A stretch of 64,000 nt of DNA from positions 1-64,000 of the forward strand of contig NZ_JAIVFW010000038.1 of NCBI RefSeq assembly GCF_020829595.1, written 5' to 3'. Position numbers and translations under genes: made by a program. Source of the DNA: Nostoc sp. CHAB 5844 (GTDB taxonomy: Bacteria > Cyanobacteriota > Cyanobacteriia > Cyanobacteriales > Nostocaceae). Below the pieces are notes generated by a model, which saw nothing but the letters and a program-made list of their open reading frames with translations, was not told the DNA's origin and made no database searches. Shown piece by piece: positions 52,431 to 60,883 of this stretch. The first letter of the stretch is position 1. Each line of letters begins with the position of its first letter.

Positions 52431-54638
52431 ATGAGTGAATTTACTAAAACTCTTTGTCCCTATTGTGGTGTTGGCTGTGGTCTAGAAGTTTCCCCGCCAG
52501 CACAACCTAATAAAGCTACTAATCGAGATAGTCAAGGAAATCCAATTTGGCGGGTACGAGGTGATAAATCTCATCCATCCAGCCAAGGTATGGTTTGTGT
52601 AAAAGGTGCAACGATCGCTGAATCTTTAGATAAAAATAGACTACATTACCCAATGGTGCGGGACTCTTTAGATCAAGAGTTCCGGCGAGTTAGTTGGGAT
52701 GAAGCTTTTGATCTCATCACTCACAGAATTCAAACTGTACGCTTTACCCAAGGGCCAGAAGCGATATGTATGTACGGTTCCGGTCAGTTTCAAACCGAGG
52801 ACTATTACACTGCCCAAAAACTTTTGAAAGGCTGTTTAGGAACTAACAATTTTGATGCAAACTCACGCTTATGTATGTCCAGTGCGGTAGCTGGATACAT
52901 TCAAAGTTTTGGTGCTGATGGCCCGCCTTGCTGTTACGAAGATTTAGAGTTAACTGATTGTGCATTTTTAATTGGCACTAACACAGCCGAATGTCATCCA
53001 ATTGTTTTTAACCGACTGGAAAAATACCACACAAAAAACCGCAAGATGAAAATGGTTGTGGTTGATCCCCGCCGCACACCCACCGCCGAAGCCGCAGATT
53101 TACATTTAGCAATTCGTCCTGGTACAGATATCGATTTGTTAAATGGTATCGCCCATTTATTAATGCGTTGGAACTACATCGATGTGGGATTTATCGACGA
53201 CTGTACCAGCAATTTTTCGGCATACGCAGAAGTCATTCGCCACTATCCGCCAGAAGTAGCAGCGCGTCAATGCGGTATCAGTATTGAAGATTTAGAAACA
53301 GCCGCGCGTTATTGGGGTCAGTCACAACGGGTACTGTCTTTGTGGTCGATGGGTGTCAACCAATCAAGTGAAGGTACAGCCAAGGTTAGAACTATCATTA
53401 ACTTGCACCTGATGACTGGACAAATTGGTAAGCCAGGGGCGGGGCCTTTTTCGTTAACAGGTCAACCAAATGCGATGGGAGGTAGAGAAGCCGGAGGTTT
53501 AGCGCATTTATTACCCGGTTATCGCTTGGTGAAAAATGACCAGCATCGCACCGAAGTTGAAGATTTTTGGGGACTGAAGCGGGGACAAATTTCTCCTACC
53601 CCTGGTTTGACTGCTTGGGATATGATTACAGGTTTGGAAACTGGTGATGTAGGTTTACTGTGGATTGCAGCTACTAACCCAGCTGTGAGTATGCCAGATT
53701 TGGAACGCACAAAGAAAGCGTTATTGCGATCGCCTTTCACTATTTACCAAGACGCATACTACCCCACAGAAACCGCCGCTTATGCCCATGTGCTGTTACC
53801 TGCTGCCCAGTGGGGTGAAAAAACTGGCATAATGACCAATTCCGAACGTCGAGTCACTCTGTGTCAAGCTTTTCGTCAACCGCCCAGAGAAGCCAAAGCC
53901 GACTGGGAAATTTTCGCGGAAGTTGGACGAAGGTTAGGTTTTGCAGATAAGTTTAAATTTGCCAACTCTGCCCAAGTTTACGCTGAGTTTGCCCAAATAA
54001 CTAAAAATCGTCCTTGCGATATGTCGGGTCTTAGCCATGAAAAATTAAAAACCCAAGGCCCGACGCAATGGCCACATCCAGGAGTGGGGAGTAATGAATT
54101 TCCCCATTCCCCACTTCCCAATGCATCGAAACGCCTCTACACTGACCTACGTTTCCATACCCCCGACGGTCGCGCCCGCTTTGGGGCATATTACTCCAAA
54201 GGATTGGCAGAACCACCAGATCCCAATTATCCTTTTGTGTTAACTACTGGGCGACTTTACGGACATTGGCATACTCAAACGCGTACTGGTCGCATTGAAA
54301 AAATTCGCTCAATGCATCCTGAACCATTCATTGAAATTCATCCTCGTGATGCGGCGGTTTTGGGAATTACTGATAATCAGGTAGTAGAAGTGCGATCGCG
54401 TCGTGGCCAAGCTCATTTTCCCGCAAAAGTGACCAAGGCGATCGCACCTGGTACTGTATTTGTCCCCATGCACTGGGGCGCACTCTGGGCAAATGATGCT
54501 GAAGCTAACGCCCTCACCCATCCAGAATCTTGTCCAGATTCTGGGCAACCAGAATTAAAAGCTTGTGCAGTACAACTAGCACCAATTTCTCTGGAAGTTA
54601 CAAGCAAAAATTATCAACTCCAGTCCTCGCAATGGTGA
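52431..54638 (+). CDS. narB: Ferredoxin-dependent assimilatory nitrate reductase NarB
   Basis: The 735-aa molybdoenzyme reduces nitrate to nitrite with ferredoxin. The N-terminal 4Fe-4S motif [12 protein letters not shown] lies at residues 8-19 with the fourth Cys in MVCVKGAT. The Mo-bis-MGD domain shows [12 protein letters not shown], the Mo-ligand region [12 protein letters not shown] and GTNTAECHP. The molydopterin-binding C-terminus is complete. ATG 52431 fits the family; an upstream ATG at 52383 adds unconserved residues. A loop near residues 545-560 ([15 protein letters not shown]) is encoded by an inverted-repeat stretch. Confidence 0.94.
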   Translation: MSEFTKTLCPYCGVGCGLEVSPPAQPNKATNRDSQGNPIWRVRGDKSHPSSQGMVCVKGATIAESLDKNRLHYPMVRDSLDQEFRRVSWDEAFDLITHRIQTVRFTQGPEAICMYGSGQFQTEDYYTAQKLLKGCLGTNNFDANSRLCMSSAVAGYIQSFGADGPPCCYEDLELTDCAFLIGTNTAECHPIVFNRLEKYHTKNRKMKMVVVDPRRTPTAEAADLHLAIRPGTDIDLLNGIAHLLMRWNYIDVGFIDDCTSNFSAYAEVIRHYPPEVAARQCGISIEDLETAARYWGQSQRVLSLWSMGVNQSSEGTAKVRTIINLHLMTGQIGKPGAGPFSLTGQPNAMGGREAGGLAHLLPGYRLVKNDQHRTEVEDFWGLKRGQISPTPGLTAWDMITGLETGDVGLLWIAATNPAVSMPDLERTKKALLRSPFTIYQDAYYPTETAAYAHVLLPAAQWGEKTGIMTNSERRVTLCQAFRQPPREAKADWEIFAEVGRRLGFADKFKFANSAQVYAEFAQITKNRPCDMSGLSHEKLKTQGPTQWPHPGVGSNEFPHSPLPNASKRLYTDLRFHTPDGRARFGAYYSKGLAEPPDPNYPFVLTTGRLYGHWHTQTRTGRIEKIRSMHPEPFIEIHPRDAAVLGITDNQVVEVRSRRGQAHFPAKVTKAIAPGTVFVPMHWGALWANDAEANALTHPESCPDSGQPELKACAVQLAPISLEVTSKNYQLQSSQW

Positions 54639-54844
54639 GCTGCTTGGTATATCCTTAAACAAGAAATTGGTAATTAAGAATTGATATTAGTAATTCAATT
54701 AATAGACTCTAGTCAATGATGAGATTGCCCACCCTCATCCTTTACTCTTGACTAAAAATCAGACATATCTTTTTATGTCTTCATGCTGGATATTCATTAA
54801 TTATCTCTGCTTAATTACCAATTTCCTGTTTAGCTAAAACCAGG

Positions 54845-55312
54845 ATGCAGCAGATGAAGAAATTACTCAAGAATATTTTAGGAGCTACCAGCGATGAAAG
54901 CTTTATGCATATCATCGAAAACATCGAGGTAATAGTTTCTAAAGTTTTATCTGTTTTGATGGTGTTAGTAATTTTGGTGGCGATCGGAGATTTAGGAGTT
55001 TTTTTAATTAGAGAACTATTTAACACACCTTATGGTAAATTTAACACAACGTTATTTAAGATATTCGGCTTGTTTTTAAATATTTTAATTGCCTTAGAAA
55101 TTTTAGAAAATATTACTGCTTACTTACGAAAACACGTTTTTCAGGTTGAGTTGGTCATTGTAACTTCTTTAATTGCCGTTGCTCGTAAAATTATTATTCT
55201 TGATTTAGAAAAAGTTTCTGGAATTGATATAATTGGTTTAGGAATTGCTATTTTAGCTTTATCAATCAGCTATTTAATAATTCGTTCTAGTAATTCTAAG
55301 CATTCATCTTAG
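54845..55312 (+). CDS. PsiE-family (phosphate-starvation-inducible E-like) membrane protein
   Basis: The 155-aa protein has four hydrophobic segments: VLSVLMVLVILVAIGDLGVF, LFKIFGLFLNILIALEIL, LVIVTSLIAVARKIIIL and IIGLGIAILALSISYLII. The layout and the conserved-looking ALEILENITAY and ARKIIILD stretches match PsiE-like proteins. Function is unknown; PsiE in E. coli is under phosphate control. It lies between narB and narM on the same strand, which may only be incidental. Confidence 0.78.
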   Translation: MQQMKKLLKNILGATSDESFMHIIENIEVIVSKVLSVLMVLVILVAIGDLGVFLIRELFNTPYGKFNTTLFKIFGLFLNILIALEILENITAYLRKHVFQVELVIVTSLIAVARKIIILDLEKVSGIDIIGLGIAILALSISYLIIRSSNSKHSS

Positions 55313-55412
55313 ATTTATCAATTTTGAGCAATTATTTATATTTATATAAATGGTTTTCTACTTTTATGAAGTTAAAATAAACTTCATGAGTATATTTTTT
55401 ACTAATTAAAGT

Positions 55413-55865
55413 ATGACAGTTTTTTTTGAATTTGAAGCAGATTTTGTAAATTCTCTGCGCTGCATACCCATGCAAATCCGATATAAATTAGATACTTGTG
55501 GAATTAAGCTCAAGCTATCAGATTGGTTACAAATGACTCAAGATGAGCGCGAAGCATTAGTCGAATTGCCTTGCACTACTCAAACAGAAATTGAAATTTA
55601 CAGAGAATATCTCCAGCAACTAATTTTAGAAAAAACAGGTACACCTTTAGCACAACTACCCATAGAGCCTTATCCTGCATGGATGGACTCTAGCACTGTA
55701 CCAGTTGCCTTGCAAGAAAAAGCCCAAGAAATAGGTGTTAACTTGACTTTGGAACAGTGGGCAGGTTTAACGCCCTTACAGCGATTTGCATTGATTAAAC
55801 TCAGCCGTCCCAGCCATGAAAATAAAAATTTTCCCAAAGCCATAGCTGAATTTCATCTGCTTTAA
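55413..55865 (+). CDS. narM: Nitrate reductase associated protein NarM
   Basis: The 150-aa protein matches the nitrate reductase associated family: FEFEADFVNSLRCIPM near the N-terminus, IKLKLSDWLQM, LPCTTQTEIEIYREYL, and a second module (LTLEQWAGLTPLQRFALIKLSR) similar to the first. NarM is needed for full nitrate reductase activity in Synechococcus elongatus, possibly in cofactor assembly. Its location after narB supports the assignment; a short gap and the psiE-like gene intervene. Confidence 0.88.
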   Translation: MTVFFEFEADFVNSLRCIPMQIRYKLDTCGIKLKLSDWLQMTQDEREALVELPCTTQTEIEIYREYLQQLILEKTGTPLAQLPIEPYPAWMDSSTVPVALQEKAQEIGVNLTLEQWAGLTPLQRFALIKLSRPSHENKNFPKAIAEFHLL

Positions 55866-55897
55866 TAAGTTTGTAGTGTAAGAATTCTAACTCCTGA

Positions 55898-56140
55898 ATT
55901 GGCTTACAGTTATTAGCTGCGGCTGATGTGCTGCAAGGTAAGAGTTGCACTGCTTATCCAGCATGTAGTCCAGATGTTCGTGTGGCTGGTGGTATTTATG
56001 TACAAATCGCAGTTGATGAAGCCATAGTAGATGGAAATTTAGTAACAGCGCCAGCTTGGCCTGCTCATTCCCGTTGGTTGGCAGAATTCCTCAAAGTACT
56101 TGGTACTAAGGTAGAACATCCAGAGGTTGCGAAAGTTTAA
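55898..56140 (+). pseudogene. C-terminal fragment of a DJ-1/PfpI family protein
   Basis: The open frame reads LQLLAAADVLQGKSCTAYPA and on to GIYVQIAVDEAIVDGNLVTA, then PAWPAHSRWLAEFL, the C-terminal third of DJ-1/PfpI proteins. The nucleophile-elbow region (the C-H-G motif) and everything upstream is absent. There is an in-frame stop just before it at about 55895. It is probably a deleted gene remnant. Confidence 0.75.
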
Positions 56141-56164
56141 GAAGCAAAGGCAAAATGAGTTAAG

Positions 56165-56206
56165 CCTTATACCCTTTCGAGGTATAAGGTTTCTTATTAT
56201 ATTTTC
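56165..56206 (+). terminator. Rho-independent terminator after the nitrate cluster
   Basis: CCTTATACC (56165-56173) and GGTATAAGG (56181-56189) form a 9-bp stem with a 7-base loop, followed by TTTCTTATTATATTTT. It ends the narM/PfpI-remnant transcript. Confidence 0.75.
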
Positions 56207-56546
56207 AATGGTTTATTTTATATTTCTAAATGTCTTAAAATGTGGCAAATACTACTAAAAAATCCAGCAGTTGCTGTACATTTTCTGACTGTAGGGTTTC
56301 AATCACATAACATTTATGTATTATGAGAAATATTTTTAGGCAAATAGGCGCATAAGACACTCCAACTAGCTGTAATGCTTGTCAACATTGAGTTAGATAA
56401 TTTTAAATTTTGTATGAGAAAATTTTGAATTTGTTAGCAGAGACTAAAGCTATAGTGGATTTAGCAATTCTGCTGTTGGTATGGCTAAGGTTAAGTCATC
56501 CTACCAGAATATTTTATGAATTAGTTTGGGAAGACACTCTAACTCG
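56207..56546. other. Intergenic region upstream of the FHA-PrsW gene
   Basis: AT-rich, about 340 bases; no gene, repeat or clear binding site was recognised. It should contain the promoter of the FHA-PrsW gene. Confidence 0.4.
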
Positions 56547-57926
56547 ATGACAGGCAAAAACGCAAGACATAACGCTTTTCTGCGGCTGGTGTCTGGTAAT
56601 GCAGCAGCTTTTGGTTCAGAATCTCGTTACGCGCTACATGCAAGTAAAGAGATGGTAATTGGACGCGACCCCAGCTGTCAGGTTGTCTTAGATGCCATGA
56701 TGTATCGAATGGTATCTCGTCGTCATGCTGCGGTTCGCCCTCTCTCTTCGTCTCCAGATAACAAATTTACTTGGGTAATTTGTGATTTAAACAGTGCTAA
56801 TGGTACTTATCTCAATGGTAAACGTTTTTATGGGTGTCAAGAATTACAATCAGGCGATCGCATCGCTTTAGGCAGTGATGGGCCGCAATTTATTTTTGAG
56901 TATGACTTGATACCTCAATCAACAATGATGACAAAACAAAACGCATCATTGCCTTCAGCGGCTAACTACCAAAACCACACCCAAATCAAGCAGCCAGATT
57001 CGGTTAGCTTTACGCAACTTTTTCCCATTATTTCTACTGGTAAAGATTTAACTCGTAAAGCCTACCTTGTACCAGGCATACTAACAGTAGTTTTTGTGGT
57101 GCTAATGTTTGCTACTGTTGGCAGACCACAGGCTAACCAAGTTATTGTCGCTGCTTACATTGCCTTTGTTGTGTACTACTTTGTTTATCAACTTTGTGGT
57201 AAGCAAAAGCCTTGGTGGGTACTGGTTGGTACAGCGCTGACTACAGCATTAATTTTGCTCAGTCCTATCTTAGAATTATTTATCTTTGTTTTTCGCGGCA
57301 TTCTGCCAGGTAATTTACCTTCACCGCAAGATTCTACTACATTTACAGAATTGCTAGTACGAATGTTCTTTGGTGCCGGGTTGATGGAAGAATTGCTTAA
57401 AGCATTACCTGTACTAGGAGCGTTTGTGGTTGGCAAGCAATTACCTTCACCTTGGCGAGAACGTATAGGTATATGGGAACCTTTAGATGGTATCCTTCTG
57501 GGAACTGCTTCTGCTTTGGGATTTACGCTTTTAGAAACTCTTGGACAGTATGTACCAGATATTACACAAAATGTTAGCCAACAAGTGGGTATTGGAGCGG
57601 CAGGTCAATTAGCTGGGTTGCAACTACTTATTCCCCGCGTTTTAGGTTCTGTTGCAGGTCACATGGCTTATAGTGGTTATTTAGGATATTGTATCGGTTT
57701 GGCTGTCCTGAAGCCGACTAAGAGTTGGCAAATTCTCTCGATAGGCTATCTGAGTGCGTCCGCACTTCATGCTTTATGGAATGCTACAGGTTCTATTAAT
57801 GCTTTGTTATTAGTAATTGTTGGAATTTTTTGTTACGCCATTTTAATGGCAGCAATTTTAAAGGCACGAGCATTATCACCAACCCGATCGCAAAATTTCG
57901 CTACCCGCTTTCTCGACCCCAAGTAA
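56547..57926 (+). CDS. FHA domain fused to PrsW-type intramembrane protease
   Basis: The 459-aa protein has an FHA domain (about 20-110) with VIGRDPSCQVVL, SRRHAAVRPL and NSANGTYLNG, which would bind phosphothreonine. A membrane domain (about 170-440) with about eight segments carries MEELLKALPVL (the Glu-Glu active-site motif of PrsW/CAAX-like proteases), HMAYSGYLGY and SALHALWNAT. PrsW proteases cleave membrane-anchored regulators. The fusion suggests proteolysis controlled by phosphothreonine recognition. ATG 56547 is preferred over an upstream TTG (56526). Confidence 0.86.
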   Translation: MTGKNARHNAFLRLVSGNAAAFGSESRYALHASKEMVIGRDPSCQVVLDAMMYRMVSRRHAAVRPLSSSPDNKFTWVICDLNSANGTYLNGKRFYGCQELQSGDRIALGSDGPQFIFEYDLIPQSTMMTKQNASLPSAANYQNHTQIKQPDSVSFTQLFPIISTGKDLTRKAYLVPGILTVVFVVLMFATVGRPQANQVIVAAYIAFVVYYFVYQLCGKQKPWWVLVGTALTTALILLSPILELFIFVFRGILPGNLPSPQDSTTFTELLVRMFFGAGLMEELLKALPVLGAFVVGKQLPSPWRERIGIWEPLDGILLGTASALGFTLLETLGQYVPDITQNVSQQVGIGAAGQLAGLQLLIPRVLGSVAGHMAYSGYLGYCIGLAVLKPTKSWQILSIGYLSASALHALWNATGSINALLLVIVGIFCYAILMAAILKARALSPTRSQNFATRFLDPK

Positions 57927-58308
57927 ATCTAAGTTAGGAATAAAAGCTAGAAGGTAGAAGTAGCAAATTTGCTTTTTTTCTGCTGTCTTCTGCCATTTTC
58001 TGGCCTATATAGCAGCTAACAGATGACAGGGTTAAGAGCCTTGTGATGCCTAGGTTTTATCATCTATTGATGTCTTAAACTATGCTTCGCTTGCTATACT
58101 TTAGTAAACTCAAATGTTTTTTCTATCTTGAGATAGATTGCATTGGTTACAAAACGGACTTAACTTTAGTTTATCCTGGGTATTTTTTACCTAAAGAAAG
58201 ATAATGTGAAGTCTTGAGATTAGCAATACAGATACTACATTATAGGCAGTTCATTTGCTACTGAGATTTAATGTCAGCCAATAAATATACAGAAATAGCA
58301 AATTATAG
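57927..58308. other. Convergent intergenic region
   Basis: About 380 bases. The short palindrome AGCAAATTTGCT (57962-57973) followed by TTTTTTC may be a weak terminator for the FHA-PrsW gene. No gene was recognised in the rest. Confidence 0.4.
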
Positions 58309-58956
58309 TTACGCTTCAGTGTCCAATTTGTCTAGTTGTCTGAGCGCATAGTATGCGATCGCTACACTAACTTTGGCTTGCTCTATTTCTGATAAAGTTG
58401 TCCAATCTCGATTCTCAATTTTATTGATGATAGATGCTAGGTTTTTCTGTTCACTGCTACGCATAGCATAAGCGTAAGGACGGGCAAAAACTGCTATATC
58501 GTCTGCTTCCCAAGCAGGTAATACACTTTGAACACACTGTACCAGTTGTTCGTTGATTGATTGCTGTACAGCCATTACTTCTGTAGCTTTCTGTGCGATC
58601 GCATTCAGCCAGCCTGTAGGTACTCCAACCGCAAAAGTATTATGTAAAGTTTTACAAAGACTGTCTAAAATTACTACTTCTGTATTACATTTGTAATCAG
58701 CACAACTTGCAACCTGAGACCACAGATTATCAAGCTTTCCGTAAAAAGATTGCGCTCTAGTATGTAGTTCTTCCTCTAGCAAATCCTGCATCACAAACTG
58801 CTGCTCTAATTCCTCAAAATATGCTTCTGCTTGCTCATCAGCAGGATTCCAAGGATAAGCAACGTCTCCGGGTTGTAGGAGTACTTCTAGGAACTCTAAT
58901 TCGACTTGAGTTGCTAAGGATGGGAGATTTTGGGAATTGTTCACTTTTTTAATCAT
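58309..58956 (-). CDS. Hypothetical protein in PP2C-CHAT cluster
   Basis: The 215-aa cytosolic protein is not recognised. It is helical and acidic, with NPADEQAEAYFEELEQQF early, cysteines in VASCADYKCNTE and LCKTLHNTF, and the stretch SVLPAWEADDIAVFARPYAYAMR in the C-terminal half. No signal peptide, membrane helix or catalytic motif is seen. It is the third gene on the minus strand after PP2C and CHAT-FHA (gap 166 bases) and may be a scaffold or partner in that signalling set. Confidence 0.65.
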   Translation of the reverse strand: MIKKVNNSQNLPSLATQVELEFLEVLLQPGDVAYPWNPADEQAEAYFEELEQQFVMQDLLEEELHTRAQSFYGKLDNLWSQVASCADYKCNTEVVILDSLCKTLHNTFAVGVPTGWLNAIAQKATEVMAVQQSINEQLVQCVQSVLPAWEADDIAVFARPYAYAMRSSEQKNLASIINKIENRDWTTLSEIEQAKVSVAIAYYALRQLDKLDTEA

Positions 58957-59122
58957 TTGTCGACTCCTGATGAATTATTTAACAGTACTGACTGCTACAA
59001 GTTGGAAATTAGAATTTCCGCAAAATCAATTTGATTTTAGTTAGTAATTGAAAAAAGAAAATATGAAGCATGAATAAATGAAAAATGAAGTATATAATTT
59101 GCGCTTCTACCTTAAATACTGC

Positions 59123-60697
59123 TTAGTTTTCAATAATAAACTCCCAAGTTTCACTGCGAGAATTTCCAAACTTTAGCTTGACACCAGATTGTAAAGGTAC
59201 TTCCTCCCGAAGGATTTGTTGCCAGCCATTAGAACTTAAACACCAAGTTGTGCCATAAGTTGAAAGATCTTGTAAGTAATAAGTTTGTACTGGAGTTGTG
59301 CCAGAGAAAGTATTGCGGCATAAAATTTCGGCATGACGCTTAGAAACTGAGGGTTCAGGAATCACAATATCGTTGTCTTGGGTGCGACCAATACGAGTTA
59401 CACCTGTTCGCAAAAACCAAGTTCTACCTCCTGGCAAGAGCGATCGCAAACAGGCTCTAGAAGTAGCAAGATTTAGATTAATAATTGAAGTATCTGGCAA
59501 CTCTGTAATTCCCTCATCAATGCTTTTAACAAGTTCGCCATTGAAATCTGGATGCAAATACAGAACTGGCAAAGTCCAAGCAGGTTGGTTGAACTTATAT
59601 AGTGTTAACATTTCTTGTCGAGCTTCTGCCACAGCTTCATCAATTGGTTTGCGCGATCGTAAAGCTGCCGCAAAAGCTTTAATAAAACTGTGGCTTTCAT
59701 GGTCAGCAATTACATCTCGCATTCCCAAAACTGCTGGTACACCATGACGAATTAATACTTCTGCTAAACTACTGGCTGGAATCGCTTGGTGATTGATTGC
59801 TGCTGGTTGCGCTCCCCAACAAGCGTTGAAAACGGCCAATTTTAGCCCACTCCGAGTTAATACCTGCGCCAATTCTATGCCATTAAGAGTTTTGTTCGGA
59901 CGTAAAAATAACAGTCCTCCATCAGGGCCTGGCAATCCGTGACCAGCGTAAAAAAAGACATTGTAAGCCTTGGTCTCTAATTCTTGAATCAACTCTTGTG
60001 GTGTTGGTTGAATCAGTATTTTTACCATACAAGGAGCAAATCCCGAAGAACGGATGATTTGCGGCTGATTCTCTAAGATTTGTTTGAGGATAATTGCTTC
60101 TTGTTCGAGTTGTAAGTTTTCATCATGACCTAAAACCAGCAAGATATTGATTGCCTGATCCGTGCGTAAAAAAGGCAGCGGTTCAACCTCACTAGTGGTA
60201 CGGCTAAACAGCAAATCTTGAGACAGAGAAATTGCTGATTGACCGGGTTGGCGCTGCATAATTTCCCAAGGTAAAGCAATCAAATCTGGGTCACGAATTT
60301 CCAGTTGAAAGCGCAAACGTGTATGCTGCCCCATAGCAATCCCACAACTGCGTTCAAGACTACTGAGAATTGGCTCGTCGAATACCCAGCGCCACAAATA
60401 AATACCTAAGTATTGCATCAGACGACCGCCGTAACCAGGCAGATGACCCGCAGAAGTCGAACCCAAGTTGAACGAGAGAGGGTTAGCTGGTTGAGGTGCT
60501 GTGTTGGCTGTAATATTTAAACCGCTGTGTCCAGCAAACATTTGCTGCCACTCTTGCCATACTTGGTTCAGTTCTGAAGGCCATACACAGTCACGCAGAA
60601 CATAGCCACTAGGGTAGGGAGCTTTGACCACCCAAATGGCAAAGCTATCTGTGCCAGTGTTGATGAGACGGGCGATCGCTAAGTTCAAGGATGGCAT
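59123..60697 (-). CDS. CHAT-domain protease with C-terminal FHA domain
   Basis: The 524-aa protein has a CHAT (caspase HetF-associated with TPR) domain, about 100-370, with His253 in FYAGHGLPGPDG and Cys293 in VFNACWGAQ, and the elements HDENLQLEQEAIILK and RHGVPAVLGMRDVIADH. A C-terminal FHA domain (about 430-520) with TRIGRTQDNDIVI, SVSKRHAEI and LQDLSTYGT follows. CHAT proteins are caspase-like peptidases linked to development and programmed responses in cyanobacteria. FHA suggests control by phosphothreonine. It is encoded 186 bases after the PP2C gene on the same strand. Confidence 0.9.
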   Translation of the reverse strand: MPSLNLAIARLINTGTDSFAIWVVKAPYPSGYVLRDCVWPSELNQVWQEWQQMFAGHSGLNITANTAPQPANPLSFNLGSTSAGHLPGYGGRLMQYLGIYLWRWVFDEPILSSLERSCGIAMGQHTRLRFQLEIRDPDLIALPWEIMQRQPGQSAISLSQDLLFSRTTSEVEPLPFLRTDQAINILLVLGHDENLQLEQEAIILKQILENQPQIIRSSGFAPCMVKILIQPTPQELIQELETKAYNVFFYAGHGLPGPDGGLLFLRPNKTLNGIELAQVLTRSGLKLAVFNACWGAQPAAINHQAIPASSLAEVLIRHGVPAVLGMRDVIADHESHSFIKAFAAALRSRKPIDEAVAEARQEMLTLYKFNQPAWTLPVLYLHPDFNGELVKSIDEGITELPDTSIINLNLATSRACLRSLLPGGRTWFLRTGVTRIGRTQDNDIVIPEPSVSKRHAEILCRNTFSGTTPVQTYYLQDLSTYGTTWCLSSNGWQQILREEVPLQSGVKLKFGNSRSETWEFIIEN

Positions 60698-60883
60698 GGG
60701 TTCTGTAAATTAATAGATAGAAACCAAGGACTTGCGATAAAAATTTTCCGTGAGGAAAACTCTGAGCCTGGAAGTTTTTCATCTGCTTATTAAATGTATT
60801 ATTCCAGGCTTTTACAAGTTTATCGAGTATTTGTCTCATTTTCACTGATATTATTCTCCTGGACTTTGAGTAGACACGGGAGT

